From Casp-alpha2 sp036337015 (GTDB lineage Bacteria > Pseudomonadota > Alphaproteobacteria > Rhodospirillales > Casp-alpha2), in NCBI GenBank assembly GCA_036337015.1, contig JAYZEZ010000002.1, positions 1-64,000 of the forward strand: 64,000 bases of DNA, in the 5' to 3' direction. The number at the start of each line of letters is the position of its first letter. The stretch's first letter is position 1. The position numbers and the translations under genes are program-made. This document shows, piece after piece, positions 52,305 to 61,223 of this stretch. The notes under the pieces are model-generated. The model ran no database searches and was not told the origin of the DNA. It worked only from the letters and a program-made list of their open reading frames with translations.

Positions 52305-53587
52305 GAGTTATCCCCCAACTCATCCAAAGAATGATCTCCTACCTCACTGCCACGTCTTTGAACCACTAGTTGAATTACTGTCATCATATGATGAGCTTGC
52401 ATTTCACGACTGTAACGTGGAGCAGCAGAAAAGCTGTTATCCGCTAATTCCTTTAATCCATCAGGATCATTAAAGAGACTTTCAATAGCATCAGCTAGCG
52501 CCTTTGGATCTTCTGCTGGAATATGTAGACCAGCTTTCTCACTCGAAAGGATTTTACTGGCCTCTCCTTCGGGGGCTGCTAATAAAATGGGAAGTCCCAT
52601 AGCCATAGATTCAAAAATTTTTGATGGAATGACACTTGCAAAGAGTGGGTCTTTTTTTAGATGTACTAAAGCTATGTTGCAAAGGCTCCATACTGCAGGC
52701 ATAGAAGACTTAGTTTGGGACGGTATAAAAATTACATTTTTTAAGCCTCTATTTTTTGCAGCAAACATAAGTTTATCTCGTTCAGCACCTGCCCCAACTA
52801 GCAAAAAGCGTATCTGGTCATTGTTCCTTAGTTCTTCAGCAGCGTCCAAGACATTGCCTAATCCATGGGCCATACCATGAGTGCCTATATATCCAACAAT
52901 AAAATAGCCACTTAAATTCCACTTCATGGACAAATCCTTATCTCGATCGTGCAAGCCATATCTCCAAAGATCAACGCCGTTTGGAATAACCGCAATCTTA
53001 TTACTCTCTACACCTCTCATAACCAGGTTATCCTTAAACGCATGTGTCAAAGAGACTATTGCCTCAGATCGATGGTAGAGATTTAACTCTAGTTTTTCTA
53101 TCACCGATAAAATAAATCCAGGTTTTAAAATACCGACTGCAACAATAGATGCCGGCCATAAGTCTCCAAGCTCGAAAATGAATGGAACCCGACGTAATCT
53201 AGCTAAAATCCAACCACCAACTGCTGTAAAAAATTGAGGAGAAGTAGCAGCAACAACGTCAGGTTTAGCCTCAAACAAACCAAACCAAACGCCAGTCACC
53301 ATAAAACTAAGGAAATCTAGAGTACGGCGAATCATACCTTGATTTGGTGCTATAAAGGTTTTTACGCGAACAACTCGTATGCCCGATATGCTCTCGACTT
53401 GCCGCCAACTATTTTTATAACCAGAAAATACTTTTCCATCCGGAAAATTAGGCGCTGTAGTAATGATTGTTACATGATGGCCCGCATCAACCCAATAACA
53501 AGCACGTTCAAAAACACGAGTAGCCGCTGCATTAGTTTCAGGCGGAAAATTTTCAGATAAAAATAGGATTTTTAAAGGGATGGACAT
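52301..53587 (-). CDS. GT4 glycosyltransferase (WbuB-like)
   Basis: The 428-residue GT-B enzyme has L-F-L-S-E-N-F-P-P-E-T-N-A-A at the start, V-I-P-N-G-V-D and the E-x7-E region of F-E-S-M-A-M-G-L-P. It likely adds the second sugar, as WbuB does for FucNAc. I start at the ATG at 53587, AGGAAAG upstream; an ATG at 53608 lies inside the preceding gene. Confidence 0.85.
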   Translation of the reverse strand: MSIPLKILFLSENFPPETNAAATRVFERACYWVDAGHHVTIITTAPNFPDGKVFSGYKNSWRQVESISGIRVVRVKTFIAPNQGMIRRTLDFLSFMVTGVWFGLFEAKPDVVAATSPQFFTAVGGWILARLRRVPFIFELGDLWPASIVAVGILKPGFILSVIEKLELNLYHRSEAIVSLTHAFKDNLVMRGVESNKIAVIPNGVDLWRYGLHDRDKDLSMKWNLSGYFIVGYIGTHGMAHGLGNVLDAAEELRNNDQIRFLLVGAGAERDKLMFAAKNRGLKNVIFIPSQTKSSMPAVWSLCNIALVHLKKDPLFASVIPSKIFESMAMGLPILLAAPEGEASKILSSEKAGLHIPAEDPKALADAIESLFNDPDGLKELADNSFSAAPRYSREMQAHHMMTVIQLVVQRRGSEVGDHSLDELGDNS

Positions 53588-53588
53588 T

Positions 53589-54605
53589 TTAGAGCTTTCC
53601 TGGACCATTCCTAGTGCTCAGGATAAACAGTAACCACGAAACTATTACACAAGCTATTGTCAACAATTGCCAACCCCATCCTATAACAGAGATAGTAGCT
53701 AGAACTATCAGCAATACGTTTATTAAAAAAATATTTTTTACTACTTCTGCATGACTAAAGCCCCGTGATACTGCCTGCTGATAAAAATGTTCGTGGTGGG
53801 CATGCCAAATTTTTTTACCATGTATTATCCGTATAATAAGGGTAAGGGTTCCATCACCTAAATAATATAATGGCAATATTAAAGCTGCTGCCCATTGTCC
53901 ATGATTTGCTAATTGCAACAACAACCAACCTAGCAGAAACCCTAATGGAACACTTCCAACATCACCAAGAAAAATTTTAGCTGGATGCCAGTTCCATACT
54001 AAAAAGCCAAGTGCCGAAGCAGCAACAATAACTCCCAATAGACCTAGTAAAGGTGTCAACCCAGCTAACAAAACAACGAGACTAATGCCGACTCCAATAG
54101 TAGCCATCTCAAGTCCAGAAATACCATCAATGCCATCCATAAAATTGAATAAATTTATGAACCATACCCAAATTAGACCAACTACAAAATATCCCCATCC
54201 AATTGGCAAAAGTTCGTTAAAGATATTCATTTCATAACTTGGTGATGACCAAGGCATCAATATTACAAAGGCGACAGCACAAATTTGTAACAATAATCGC
54301 CACAAGGGACTTATGCCTCTAAGATCATCAAACCAAGAAAACAATGCTAAAGTCAGAACCGCAAGAATTATAGTAAAAGCAGTTTTTTCCATGGGAGTTG
54401 ACCAAGAAACAATGATGCAAGCTATAGAGATGCAACAGATCACAGCGATTCCAGCACCTTTAGGAGTTGGGATCAAATGACTAGATCTTTGATTTGGATA
54501 GTCAAGTATGGCGCGCGAACGGAGAAATTTAAGCACAATACCTGTTAAGGCAAGGGTGCCAACAAAAACACAAACCGCAACAACAATTAAAGGTATCCAT
54601 TGCAT
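53589..54605 (-). CDS. WecA/WbpL-type sugar-phosphate transferase
   Basis: The 338-residue membrane enzyme has D-D-L-R-G, N-F-M-D-G-I-D-G-I-S-G and F-L-G-D-V-G-S-V-P-L-G, plus H-A-H-H-E-H-F-Y near the C-terminus. It attaches the first sugar-1-phosphate to undecaprenyl phosphate and so starts glycan assembly. It opens the 54605-47798 operon, behind the terminator at 54637-54675. Confidence 0.88.
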   Translation of the reverse strand: MQWIPLIVVAVCVFVGTLALTGIVLKFLRSRAILDYPNQRSSHLIPTPKGAGIAVICCISIACIIVSWSTPMEKTAFTIILAVLTLALFSWFDDLRGISPLWRLLLQICAVAFVILMPWSSPSYEMNIFNELLPIGWGYFVVGLIWVWFINLFNFMDGIDGISGLEMATIGVGISLVVLLAGLTPLLGLLGVIVAASALGFLVWNWHPAKIFLGDVGSVPLGFLLGWLLLQLANHGQWAAALILPLYYLGDGTLTLIIRIIHGKKIWHAHHEHFYQQAVSRGFSHAEVVKNIFLINVLLIVLATISVIGWGWQLLTIACVIVSWLLFILSTRNGPGKL

Positions 54606-54636
54606 ATTTAATTGTATCGTGAAATACGCCTATCAA

Positions 54637-54675
54637 CAAAAAAAAGAGCGCCGCAAAGGTTTTTTACGACGCGCC
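54637..54675 (-). terminator. Rho-independent terminator between two polysaccharide operons
   Basis: On the minus strand a G/C-rich imperfect inverted repeat (GGCGCGTC ... GCGGCGCTC) is followed by eight T residues. It separates the oxidoreductase gene at 54703 from the initiating transferase gene at 54605 and marks the operon boundary. Confidence 0.7.
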
Positions 54676-54702
54676 ATCTTATAATGAAAGTTTTTATTTA
54701 AA

Positions 54703-55632
54703 TCAGAGTGATGATTCAATACGTGCAAGTGTTTTAACAACCTGAAGCCCAAGTGTAGCATCACTCCATTCAGGCAAACCACGTATTATTAAATCTCGAA
54801 ATGACAGCACACATCTTTCAAGCGGTGCAATAGTGTTCAATCTAAAAGTTCTATCTAGATCATTTTGTGATGTCTTAAACCTTAATTTGTCTTTACTTTT
54901 GAGAATGTCATCATAGATCAACTTACCATTATCAAAATAGACAGAAAATGATCTTTTTCGTTTCTCATATAAGTTACTAATTGTTAGACTTACGTCAACA
55001 TCTCCAAAGTCTAAAGACAAGTTTAGCGTCTCTCCGCCTATCCTAGATTCAATGCGTTTAACAGAAACTTTTTCCGGAACTTGCTTCATTAAACTTATAC
55101 ACATGGCAACGTCATGACTCCCCCACTCCCACAAAACAGATGTTTTAGGATTAAGTGGCCCCCATTTCCCTGCGTTTCCCTTCATAGACCTAATCACGCC
55201 AAGTTCTGCTACTTCCCGCTGAAGAACCTCCCAGGCAGCACTATAAAGATGAATATGATCTACCATCACTATCGCTTCTTTTCTTTTTGCAGAAGTAAGA
55301 ATCTTTTCAGCATCAGCGACTGACAAAGTCATGGGTTTTTCAATTAGCACCGCCAAACCCTTATTGATCGCAGCTAAAGCTATTTCAGTATGAGTGGCAG
55401 CTGGTGAGGCAATCACTAGACCATCTAGATTTTCATCGTCAATAACATGTTCCCATTTTTCACTTATGACGCAATTTGGATCAACAAGCTTGACACTATC
55501 CGGATTACTGCTTGCTAGACGGGCTAAAAATATACCATTTATTTTAGCAATAGTTGCGATATAGTTACGGCCCCAAGGTCCTGCACCAATCAGGCCTAAT
55601 TTCAAAAGGTTTGTGTCATTGAATTTGCTCAC
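54703..55632 (-). CDS. Gfo/Idh/MocA-family oxidoreductase
   Basis: The 309-residue protein has L-G-L-I-G-A-G-P-W-G-R-N-Y, E-K-P-M-T-L and D-H-I-H-L-Y. It probably oxidises or reduces a sugar nucleotide. The GTG at 55632 overlaps the TGA of the preceding gene (GTGA) and is the likely start; an ATG at 55662 is possible. The gene ends the 61025-54703 run. Confidence 0.82.
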   Translation of the reverse strand: MSKFNDTNLLKLGLIGAGPWGRNYIATIAKINGIFLARLASSNPDSVKLVDPNCVISEKWEHVIDDENLDGLVIASPAATHTEIALAAINKGLAVLIEKPMTLSVADAEKILTSAKRKEAIVMVDHIHLYSAAWEVLQREVAELGVIRSMKGNAGKWGPLNPKTSVLWEWGSHDVAMCISLMKQVPEKVSVKRIESRIGGETLNLSLDFGDVDVSLTISNLYEKRKRSFSVYFDNGKLIYDDILKSKDKLRFKTSQNDLDRTFRLNTIAPLERCVLSFRDLIIRGLPEWSDATLGLQVVKTLARIESSL

Positions 55633-56690
55633 GCTTCGCCGGTATAAATTGTATTGGACCAATCAATAAACCGTTTTAAGCCATCATCGAAATTAACTTT
55701 CGGCTCATACCCTATTTGACGCCTCGCCTTAGTAATATCAGGGCAACGCCGAAGCGGTTCATCGGATGGATAACTATCCGGGTACTCAATTACATTATAT
55801 TCTAGACCTCTCTCGCAAACGCTTTCCATTCTCCCCACTAAATCAATCATAGATATTTCTGGATTTGGATTACCAATATTATAGCCTTCGCCAGGCACAC
55901 CTGAAGTTATGACCCGCAAAAAACCATCCATAGCGTCAGTTATGTAGCAAAAAGTTCGTGTCTGAGTACCAGAACCATATACGTTTAAGGGTCTTCCACC
56001 CTTTATTCGATTAGCAAAATTAGGCATTACTCGATAATCTGTTTCCTGCATACCGGGACCAAATACATTAAAAGGTCTAATAGTATTTGTTGCTAGCCCA
56101 TACTTTTCGTGAAAAATATAACATAGTGTCTCACCAACACGTTTACTTTCATCATAACAAGCTCGTGGTCCTTGAGCCGCCACATTGCCACGATAACTTT
56201 CCTGCGTTGGGACATGACCAGCGTCAGGATCACCATATATTTCACTTGAAGAAAAAAAAGTTATACGCGCCTGATGTTCTCGTGCCAACTCCAACATATT
56301 TCTTGTCCCCGTGATAGCAACTTCTAGAGTCTCCAAGGGGAATTTTCGATAATAGTATGGACTGGCAATGCCTGCAGCATGAACAATAAAATCAATTTTT
56401 CCAACCCAGTTCAAAGGCTTTATGACATCATGTTCATAAAAAGTTGTATGTTTGGTTTCTATAATTTTAGATCCTACTTCTCCGGAGGTAATCAAGTTGT
56501 CTACCACAACGACCTGACATGGATCATCAAGGACCGTATCATTCAATCTTGCGAAAACCTCTGTGAAATAGCGCCCAAGAAACCCTCTACCGCCTGTCAG
56601 CATTACCGTCTTGCCAGACAATGCAATAGCATTATCACCTATCCTTGTAACAATTTCATTGATATCAGATGCCAACAAATAATCGTTCAT
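55629..56690 (-). CDS. NAD-dependent sugar epimerase/dehydratase (UDP-glucuronate decarboxylase-like)
   Basis: The 353-residue SDR has T-G-G-R-G-F-L-G-R, S-S-S-E-I-Y-G-D-P and Y-D-E-S-K-R, with R-P-F-N-V-F-G-P-G-M. These resemble UDP-xylose synthases and dTDP-glucose 4,6-dehydratases. The adjacent C-methyltransferase makes a branched deoxysugar plausible. Confidence 0.82.
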   Translation of the reverse strand: MNDYLLASDINEIVTRIGDNAIALSGKTVMLTGGRGFLGRYFTEVFARLNDTVLDDPCQVVVVDNLITSGEVGSKIIETKHTTFYEHDVIKPLNWVGKIDFIVHAAGIASPYYYRKFPLETLEVAITGTRNMLELAREHQARITFFSSSEIYGDPDAGHVPTQESYRGNVAAQGPRACYDESKRVGETLCYIFHEKYGLATNTIRPFNVFGPGMQETDYRVMPNFANRIKGGRPLNVYGSGTQTRTFCYITDAMDGFLRVITSGVPGEGYNIGNPNPEISMIDLVGRMESVCERGLEYNVIEYPDSYPSDEPLRRCPDITKARRQIGYEPKVNFDDGLKRFIDWSNTIYTGEA

Positions 56691-56700
56691 GGTAATCCTA

Positions 56701-57966
56701 TTAGGGTTGTACAGACATCTTAAAAATTTTTATTTCTGGTAGCGGTACAATAAAGCACCCACCTCCATCAAGAAAGGAGGAATGTTTTTCAATTATTTGT
56801 TTGGCAAAATTCCAAGCTAAAATAATAACATAATCTGGTCTACGCTCATATATCGCATTAGTTGGAAATACAGGGATATGTGTACCGGGTGAAAACAAGC
56901 CTTGTTTAAGGGGGCTATCATCTACAATAAAATCAATTTCTTTTAGGCCGATGCCAAAATTATACATTAAAGTAGTCGCTTTAGCAGGAGCACCAAATCC
57001 AGCAAGTGTCTTTCCTTCTTCTTTTATATTTCTAATAATAGTTTTGAGCTGTTGGCCTAAAACATCAATATTTTTGCCAAAACTTCTGTACGTTTCGGAA
57101 CGATTCAAACCTGCTATTTCCTCCTCTGCAATAAATGAATCGACTGATCCATCAGAAATATGTTGGCCATTAGCTAGACCTACCATTCCGCGGATTGATC
57201 CACCATGGGATGCAACTTTTTCAACACTAAAAAGCTGCAGCCCTTTTTCTAAAAAAAATTTTTTTAGGGGTTTTACAGAATGATAGGCCAAGTGTTCATG
57301 ATAAATGGTATCAAACAAATTATTCTTAATGATGTCCGCTAAATATGAAACTTCAAAAACAAATACGCCATTCGGCGCAAGCAATATTCGAATTCCATCA
57401 ACAATACCCCTTAAGTCATCAGCATGGGCAAAAACATTATTTGCCGTTACAACGGCAACTTTCCCCCTATCTGCCAAAATCATTTTGGCCAAATCAACAG
57501 AAAAAAAATCAGGAATAGTTTCAACGCCCGAATTTGTTGCACGGGCTGCAATTTCTAAAGCAGGATCAACACCTAAACCCCGCATTCCTTTTTTTTGAAA
57601 AGCAGATAATAAGGTACCATCATTGGAACCAATGTCGATAACTACGCTCTCTAAATTAAGAGAGAAACGATCTATAATGGAGCTTGCATATTCTTCGAAG
57701 TGTTTAATAAAGGATGGAGATGTTCCAGAGACATAAACATAATTTTTAAATAGTATGGAAGGGTCAACGACATCGAGAAGCTGGACATGCTCGCAATTTT
57801 CGCAAAAGAAAACATCTAACGGAAAACAATTCTGATGCTCAGATTCTGAGGGATTCTTAACAAAAGCATTAGCAAGAGGTGTTGGCTTTAATTCAAGAAC
57901 CAAGACCAATTTTGAGCTATTGCATAGCCTGCAAGTTTTTCGCCGACGGCAGGCTTCTATACTCAT
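56701..57966 (-). CDS. Sugar C-methyltransferase (TylC3/NovU-type)
   Basis: The 421-residue protein has a Zn-binding N-domain (C-R-L-C...F-F-C-E-N-C), a SAM domain with V-I-D-I-G-S-N-D-G-T-L-L, and a C-terminal domain with G-A-P-A-K. Members methylate C3 of 4-keto deoxysugar nucleotides. It lies 10 bp upstream of the dehydratase-like gene. Confidence 0.87.
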   Translation of the reverse strand: MSIEACRRRKTCRLCNSSKLVLVLELKPTPLANAFVKNPSESEHQNCFPLDVFFCENCEHVQLLDVVDPSILFKNYVYVSGTSPSFIKHFEEYASSIIDRFSLNLESVVIDIGSNDGTLLSAFQKKGMRGLGVDPALEIAARATNSGVETIPDFFSVDLAKMILADRGKVAVVTANNVFAHADDLRGIVDGIRILLAPNGVFVFEVSYLADIIKNNLFDTIYHEHLAYHSVKPLKKFFLEKGLQLFSVEKVASHGGSIRGMVGLANGQHISDGSVDSFIAEEEIAGLNRSETYRSFGKNIDVLGQQLKTIIRNIKEEGKTLAGFGAPAKATTLMYNFGIGLKEIDFIVDDSPLKQGLFSPGTHIPVFPTNAIYERRPDYVIILAWNFAKQIIEKHSSFLDGGGCFIVPLPEIKIFKMSVQP

Positions 57967-57973
57967 TATGCAG

Positions 57974-58438
57974 TTATTCTTCCGGCGTCCATGAAGTTAA
58001 TCCATCCTTATTAAGTAGATTAACGCGAACTACATCCGCCTCATAAGTTTTTTGATCACGAGGATTCCGAGATAGGGTTAAAAATTTTGTGTCCTCTGTA
58101 AAAATCATACCATGATCTACCATTGGAGGGGTGAACACCATTTCACCGACATTAACCATTTCACATTTAGGCTCTACATCACTACCTGTAGGACGATGAT
58201 AATATTTAATAGAACCGGATAAAACATAGCAGTAATGCCAATCTGTTTTATGGTAATGATTAGCACGAAGAGAGCCTTTTTTGGATTCAATGATTACGGC
58301 ACTCATCATCATCATATCCACTATAGGTTGAATCCTACCTCGCGCATCAATAAACGGTTTTTCAAGTGATACTAGAACATCACTTGGCCAAGTCTCTTTT
58401 TCTTCTTCGGTAATGGGCGAAATCTTAAAAGGCCGCAT
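57974..58438 (-). CDS. Cupin-type sugar-modifying protein
   Basis: The 154-residue cupin has H-Y-H-K-T-D-W-H-Y (His ligands), V-L-S-G-S-I-K-Y-Y and P-P-M-V-D-H-G. It is probably an isomerase or epimerase of a 4-keto sugar nucleotide, or a WxcM/FdtA-like ketoisomerase. It follows the GT2 gene and precedes the C-methyltransferase. Confidence 0.75.
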   Translation of the reverse strand: MRPFKISPITEEEKETWPSDVLVSLEKPFIDARGRIQPIVDMMMMSAVIIESKKGSLRANHYHKTDWHYCYVLSGSIKYYHRPTGSDVEPKCEMVNVGEMVFTPPMVDHGMIFTEDTKFLTLSRNPRDQKTYEADVVRVNLLNKDGLTSWTPEE

Positions 58439-58468
58439 ACAAAATCTTTCTTAAGTTATTTTTATGAA

Positions 58469-59443
58469 TTAGGAAGATGGATAAACACGAATTTTTTCTA
58501 AAATATAATTTTTATAATCTATTGCAGGAATGACTACCCGTTGGTTGCGGCTTGAGATAATAACAAAGGCCATGAATATAGCCGCCATAAACGCTTGAAT
58601 TACTGCAATTCCAAGAATAATAACTACCAATGATGTCCAACCGACAACAAAAAATTCAAATGTAAATCGTTTTACAACAGTAAATAGCAAAATTATCAAT
58701 ATAAACCCACCAATACCAAAAATTGAAAGCACAACCCGTGCTCCAACTGTATCAGCATGCACTGCAATACCATTAAAACCATGAACCACCAGTGAAACTA
58801 TATTCATTTTACTTTTCCCGAATAGTCTTTCACCACGAGTGGCCTGTATTGTACGATATGGAATACGTGCACGCATAATTCCTGCGGGAAAGTGACTCCA
58901 AATTTCTGAAATATTAGCTGTTCGTTTTATCAACCGGCCGGGTATTGCACAAAAATTTCCTATGGAAATAGGTAATCCGGTCAATATTTTATAGAGATAT
59001 TTATATATTTTATAAAAAGCTTTGAAAGCCAACCCTTCCGAACGCTGTGTACGTGCAGCAAAAACAACCTCCCTATCTGTCTTTTTTACCTCGGATATTA
59101 GATCTGAAACATATTTAGGCTGATCTTCAAGATCTGAATCCATGATAACAAGAATTTCACAATCCTTTTTTTCTGCTACATATGCAATACCAGTAGCCTG
59201 TGCCTTTTGATTGCCAATATTACGAGTAAGAGTGACAACTTCAATTTCTTGAATAGCTTTAAAAGAAAGCGACTGAAAGTCTTGAGTATTAACAAAATCG
59301 GGAGACCCATCATCTACAATAACTACATTAGCTATCAATCCATCGGCTTCTAAAACAACATCAAGCTGACTAAGAAGAACAAAGACAGATTTCCAGTCAT
59401 CATATGTTGGTGTTAAAATCGTTATTTCGCTTTTAGTATTCAT
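58469..59443 (-). CDS. GT2 glycosyltransferase with C-terminal membrane helices
   Basis: The 324-residue protein has T-I-L-T-P-T-Y-D-D, V-D-D-G-S, and I-M-D-S-D-L-E-D-Q-P-K (D-x-D type). Two hydrophobic segments follow at about residues 230-295, like GtrB or polyprenyl-phosphate glycosyltransferases. I start at the ATG at 59443; a TTG at 59458 is possible. Confidence 0.8.
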   Translation of the reverse strand: MNTKSEITILTPTYDDWKSVFVLLSQLDVVLEADGLIANVVIVDDGSPDFVNTQDFQSLSFKAIQEIEVVTLTRNIGNQKAQATGIAYVAEKKDCEILVIMDSDLEDQPKYVSDLISEVKKTDREVVFAARTQRSEGLAFKAFYKIYKYLYKILTGLPISIGNFCAIPGRLIKRTANISEIWSHFPAGIMRARIPYRTIQATRGERLFGKSKMNIVSLVVHGFNGIAVHADTVGARVVLSIFGIGGFILIILLFTVVKRFTFEFFVVGWTSLVVIILGIAVIQAFMAAIFMAFVIISSRNQRVVIPAIDYKNYILEKIRVYPSS

Positions 59444-59474
59444 AATTTTATTAGCCAAAACTCAAATTTATCAA

Positions 59475-61025
59475 TTAATTTTTATTAACATTTATACGAT
59501 CAAAGATGTTATAGGAGCCACATTTTTCCTCTCGATTTCGGTATTGCTGAAGATCAGAGCCATCAAAAGTCTCTCCTGACAATATAACAGAAGCAAAATA
59601 GCCCTTATCAATCAATCCGCCAACCCCATCCCCTTCCATTTTAACACCCCCAGGTTTATCCCAGCGATAATTAGTCTGAATAACGAAATGCTGTTTAGCC
59701 GGAACCACCCAAGGAAGGGACAGATACTGGTCTGAAATAAAAAAGGGTTGAGGTAAATTTTTTTTAACTAAACAATTCTGAACCTGAGTTATAAACTCAT
59801 GTGTAGGTCGTTTAGATATTACTCCATTAACCCCCAAAAAAACTAGGCAGATTGCTAATCCTTGCAACGACCAGCCTAAACCGAAGGGCCATAAAATGTC
59901 ACCTGGCAATTCAACCATTTTTTCTACCCAAAATATAAGAGACAAAAGAAAAAGGCTGAGAAAAAAACTCAGCATAAAATAGTAGTTTTCTGCAGACCCT
60001 AACTTAGAACTAGCAGGAATAACTATAATGCCTGTAAATAAAATACCTAACAAAGATAGTCCAAGGTGTGGCTTATATCCCTTTTTTTCTAGGCTATTTC
60101 GTACTTCTTGAAATAAGTTTTTTGATTTACCAGTATGGATAATTACCATCATCAAACCAAAAAGGCCCAATAAAATTGGTATTACCTTGATCGCAAAATT
60201 ACACAAGTTACGTAATAATTGAGCGCTATCGAAAGCCACAGTTGAGCCACCAAACAAAATTATAGTTTTTATATATTGTGCTGTTCCTAATCCAAGTGTT
60301 GCACTCCAACCTGCCAAAGATAGACAAGTTAAAACAAATAAATTACCCCAATCCCTACGGAATAATAAAAATAATCCTACCGAACCAGTCGAATAAACGA
60401 AAATTTGCTTAAATCCCCATGCAAAATACGCAAATACACAAAATAAAACGACCCCTATTAAGGGTTTTTCTTCGTAAAACCGTAAGAATAAATAAATAGC
60501 TGTTACATCAAAAGCAAAGCCCCAAATATCTGGCTGAGTTGCAATTCCAAAGAACCCCATTAAAGGGCCTAAAAAAATCAAAATTGCTAAAGCAAGGCCT
60601 ATCTTATTAGTAAAATTTTTATTGGCACCAGAAAATGAACAAAATATTTTAGAAGAAATAAATGCTCCGTAAATAGCACCTATAATGGTAATGAGCCGAG
60701 TAATCGTTGGAAGCCACGCATCATCAAGCATTAAAACATCAAGTATTGCACCTGTAATTTCTCCATAAAAAAAGTAATAAAACCAATTATAAAAAGAACC
60801 CGCAAAAGGAATGCGGTTGTGATTAGCATAAACCGTTAACCCATTAATATATTTCCAAACAGCGTAAAGAGACTCATATTCAGCACCGCTTGTCATTAGC
60901 TGTAGCGGCAAATGAAAAGATATGGAGTAATAACTCCTCACTGCCATGAGCAAAACACAAAGAATGGCGGTACCTAAGGCAATACCAACAATATTTTTTT
61001 GTAAAAAAATTTTAACTACTGTCAT
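59475..61025 (-). CDS. Polytopic membrane protein, possible glycosyltransferase
   Basis: The 516-residue protein has about eleven membrane segments and a C-terminal extracytoplasmic domain (about 435-516). The pattern fits GT-C glycosyltransferases, but no signature is clear. It is the first gene of the 61025-54703 operon. Confidence 0.55.
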   Translation of the reverse strand: MTVVKIFLQKNIVGIALGTAILCVLLMAVRSYYSISFHLPLQLMTSGAEYESLYAVWKYINGLTVYANHNRIPFAGSFYNWFYYFFYGEITGAILDVLMLDDAWLPTITRLITIIGAIYGAFISSKIFCSFSGANKNFTNKIGLALAILIFLGPLMGFFGIATQPDIWGFAFDVTAIYLFLRFYEEKPLIGVVLFCVFAYFAWGFKQIFVYSTGSVGLFLLFRRDWGNLFVLTCLSLAGWSATLGLGTAQYIKTIILFGGSTVAFDSAQLLRNLCNFAIKVIPILLGLFGLMMVIIHTGKSKNLFQEVRNSLEKKGYKPHLGLSLLGILFTGIIVIPASSKLGSAENYYFMLSFFLSLFLLSLIFWVEKMVELPGDILWPFGLGWSLQGLAICLVFLGVNGVISKRPTHEFITQVQNCLVKKNLPQPFFISDQYLSLPWVVPAKQHFVIQTNYRWDKPGGVKMEGDGVGGLIDKGYFASVILSGETFDGSDLQQYRNREEKCGSYNIFDRINVNKN

Positions 61026-61223
61026 TGCAAATTCTTAACAAGTTCATATTTAAATAACTTAATCCTAGATAAAGTGGTATAGTGTTTATAGATGTTATTT
61101 TTCTTCTATAAAAATATTGAAAATTATTTAAAATATTTATAGAAGCTAGTGTTTAAAAATTGTAACCGATGTCTCAATTTAAACTATCCTTAAATTAGCA
61201 AGGATGAAGTTAGGAGAGTTTTT

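Noticed and set aside
61026..61223. Cobalamin riboswitch upstream of the B12-radical SAM gene
   Set aside because: The 198-bp region lacks a recognisable B12 box and any clear multi-stem fold.
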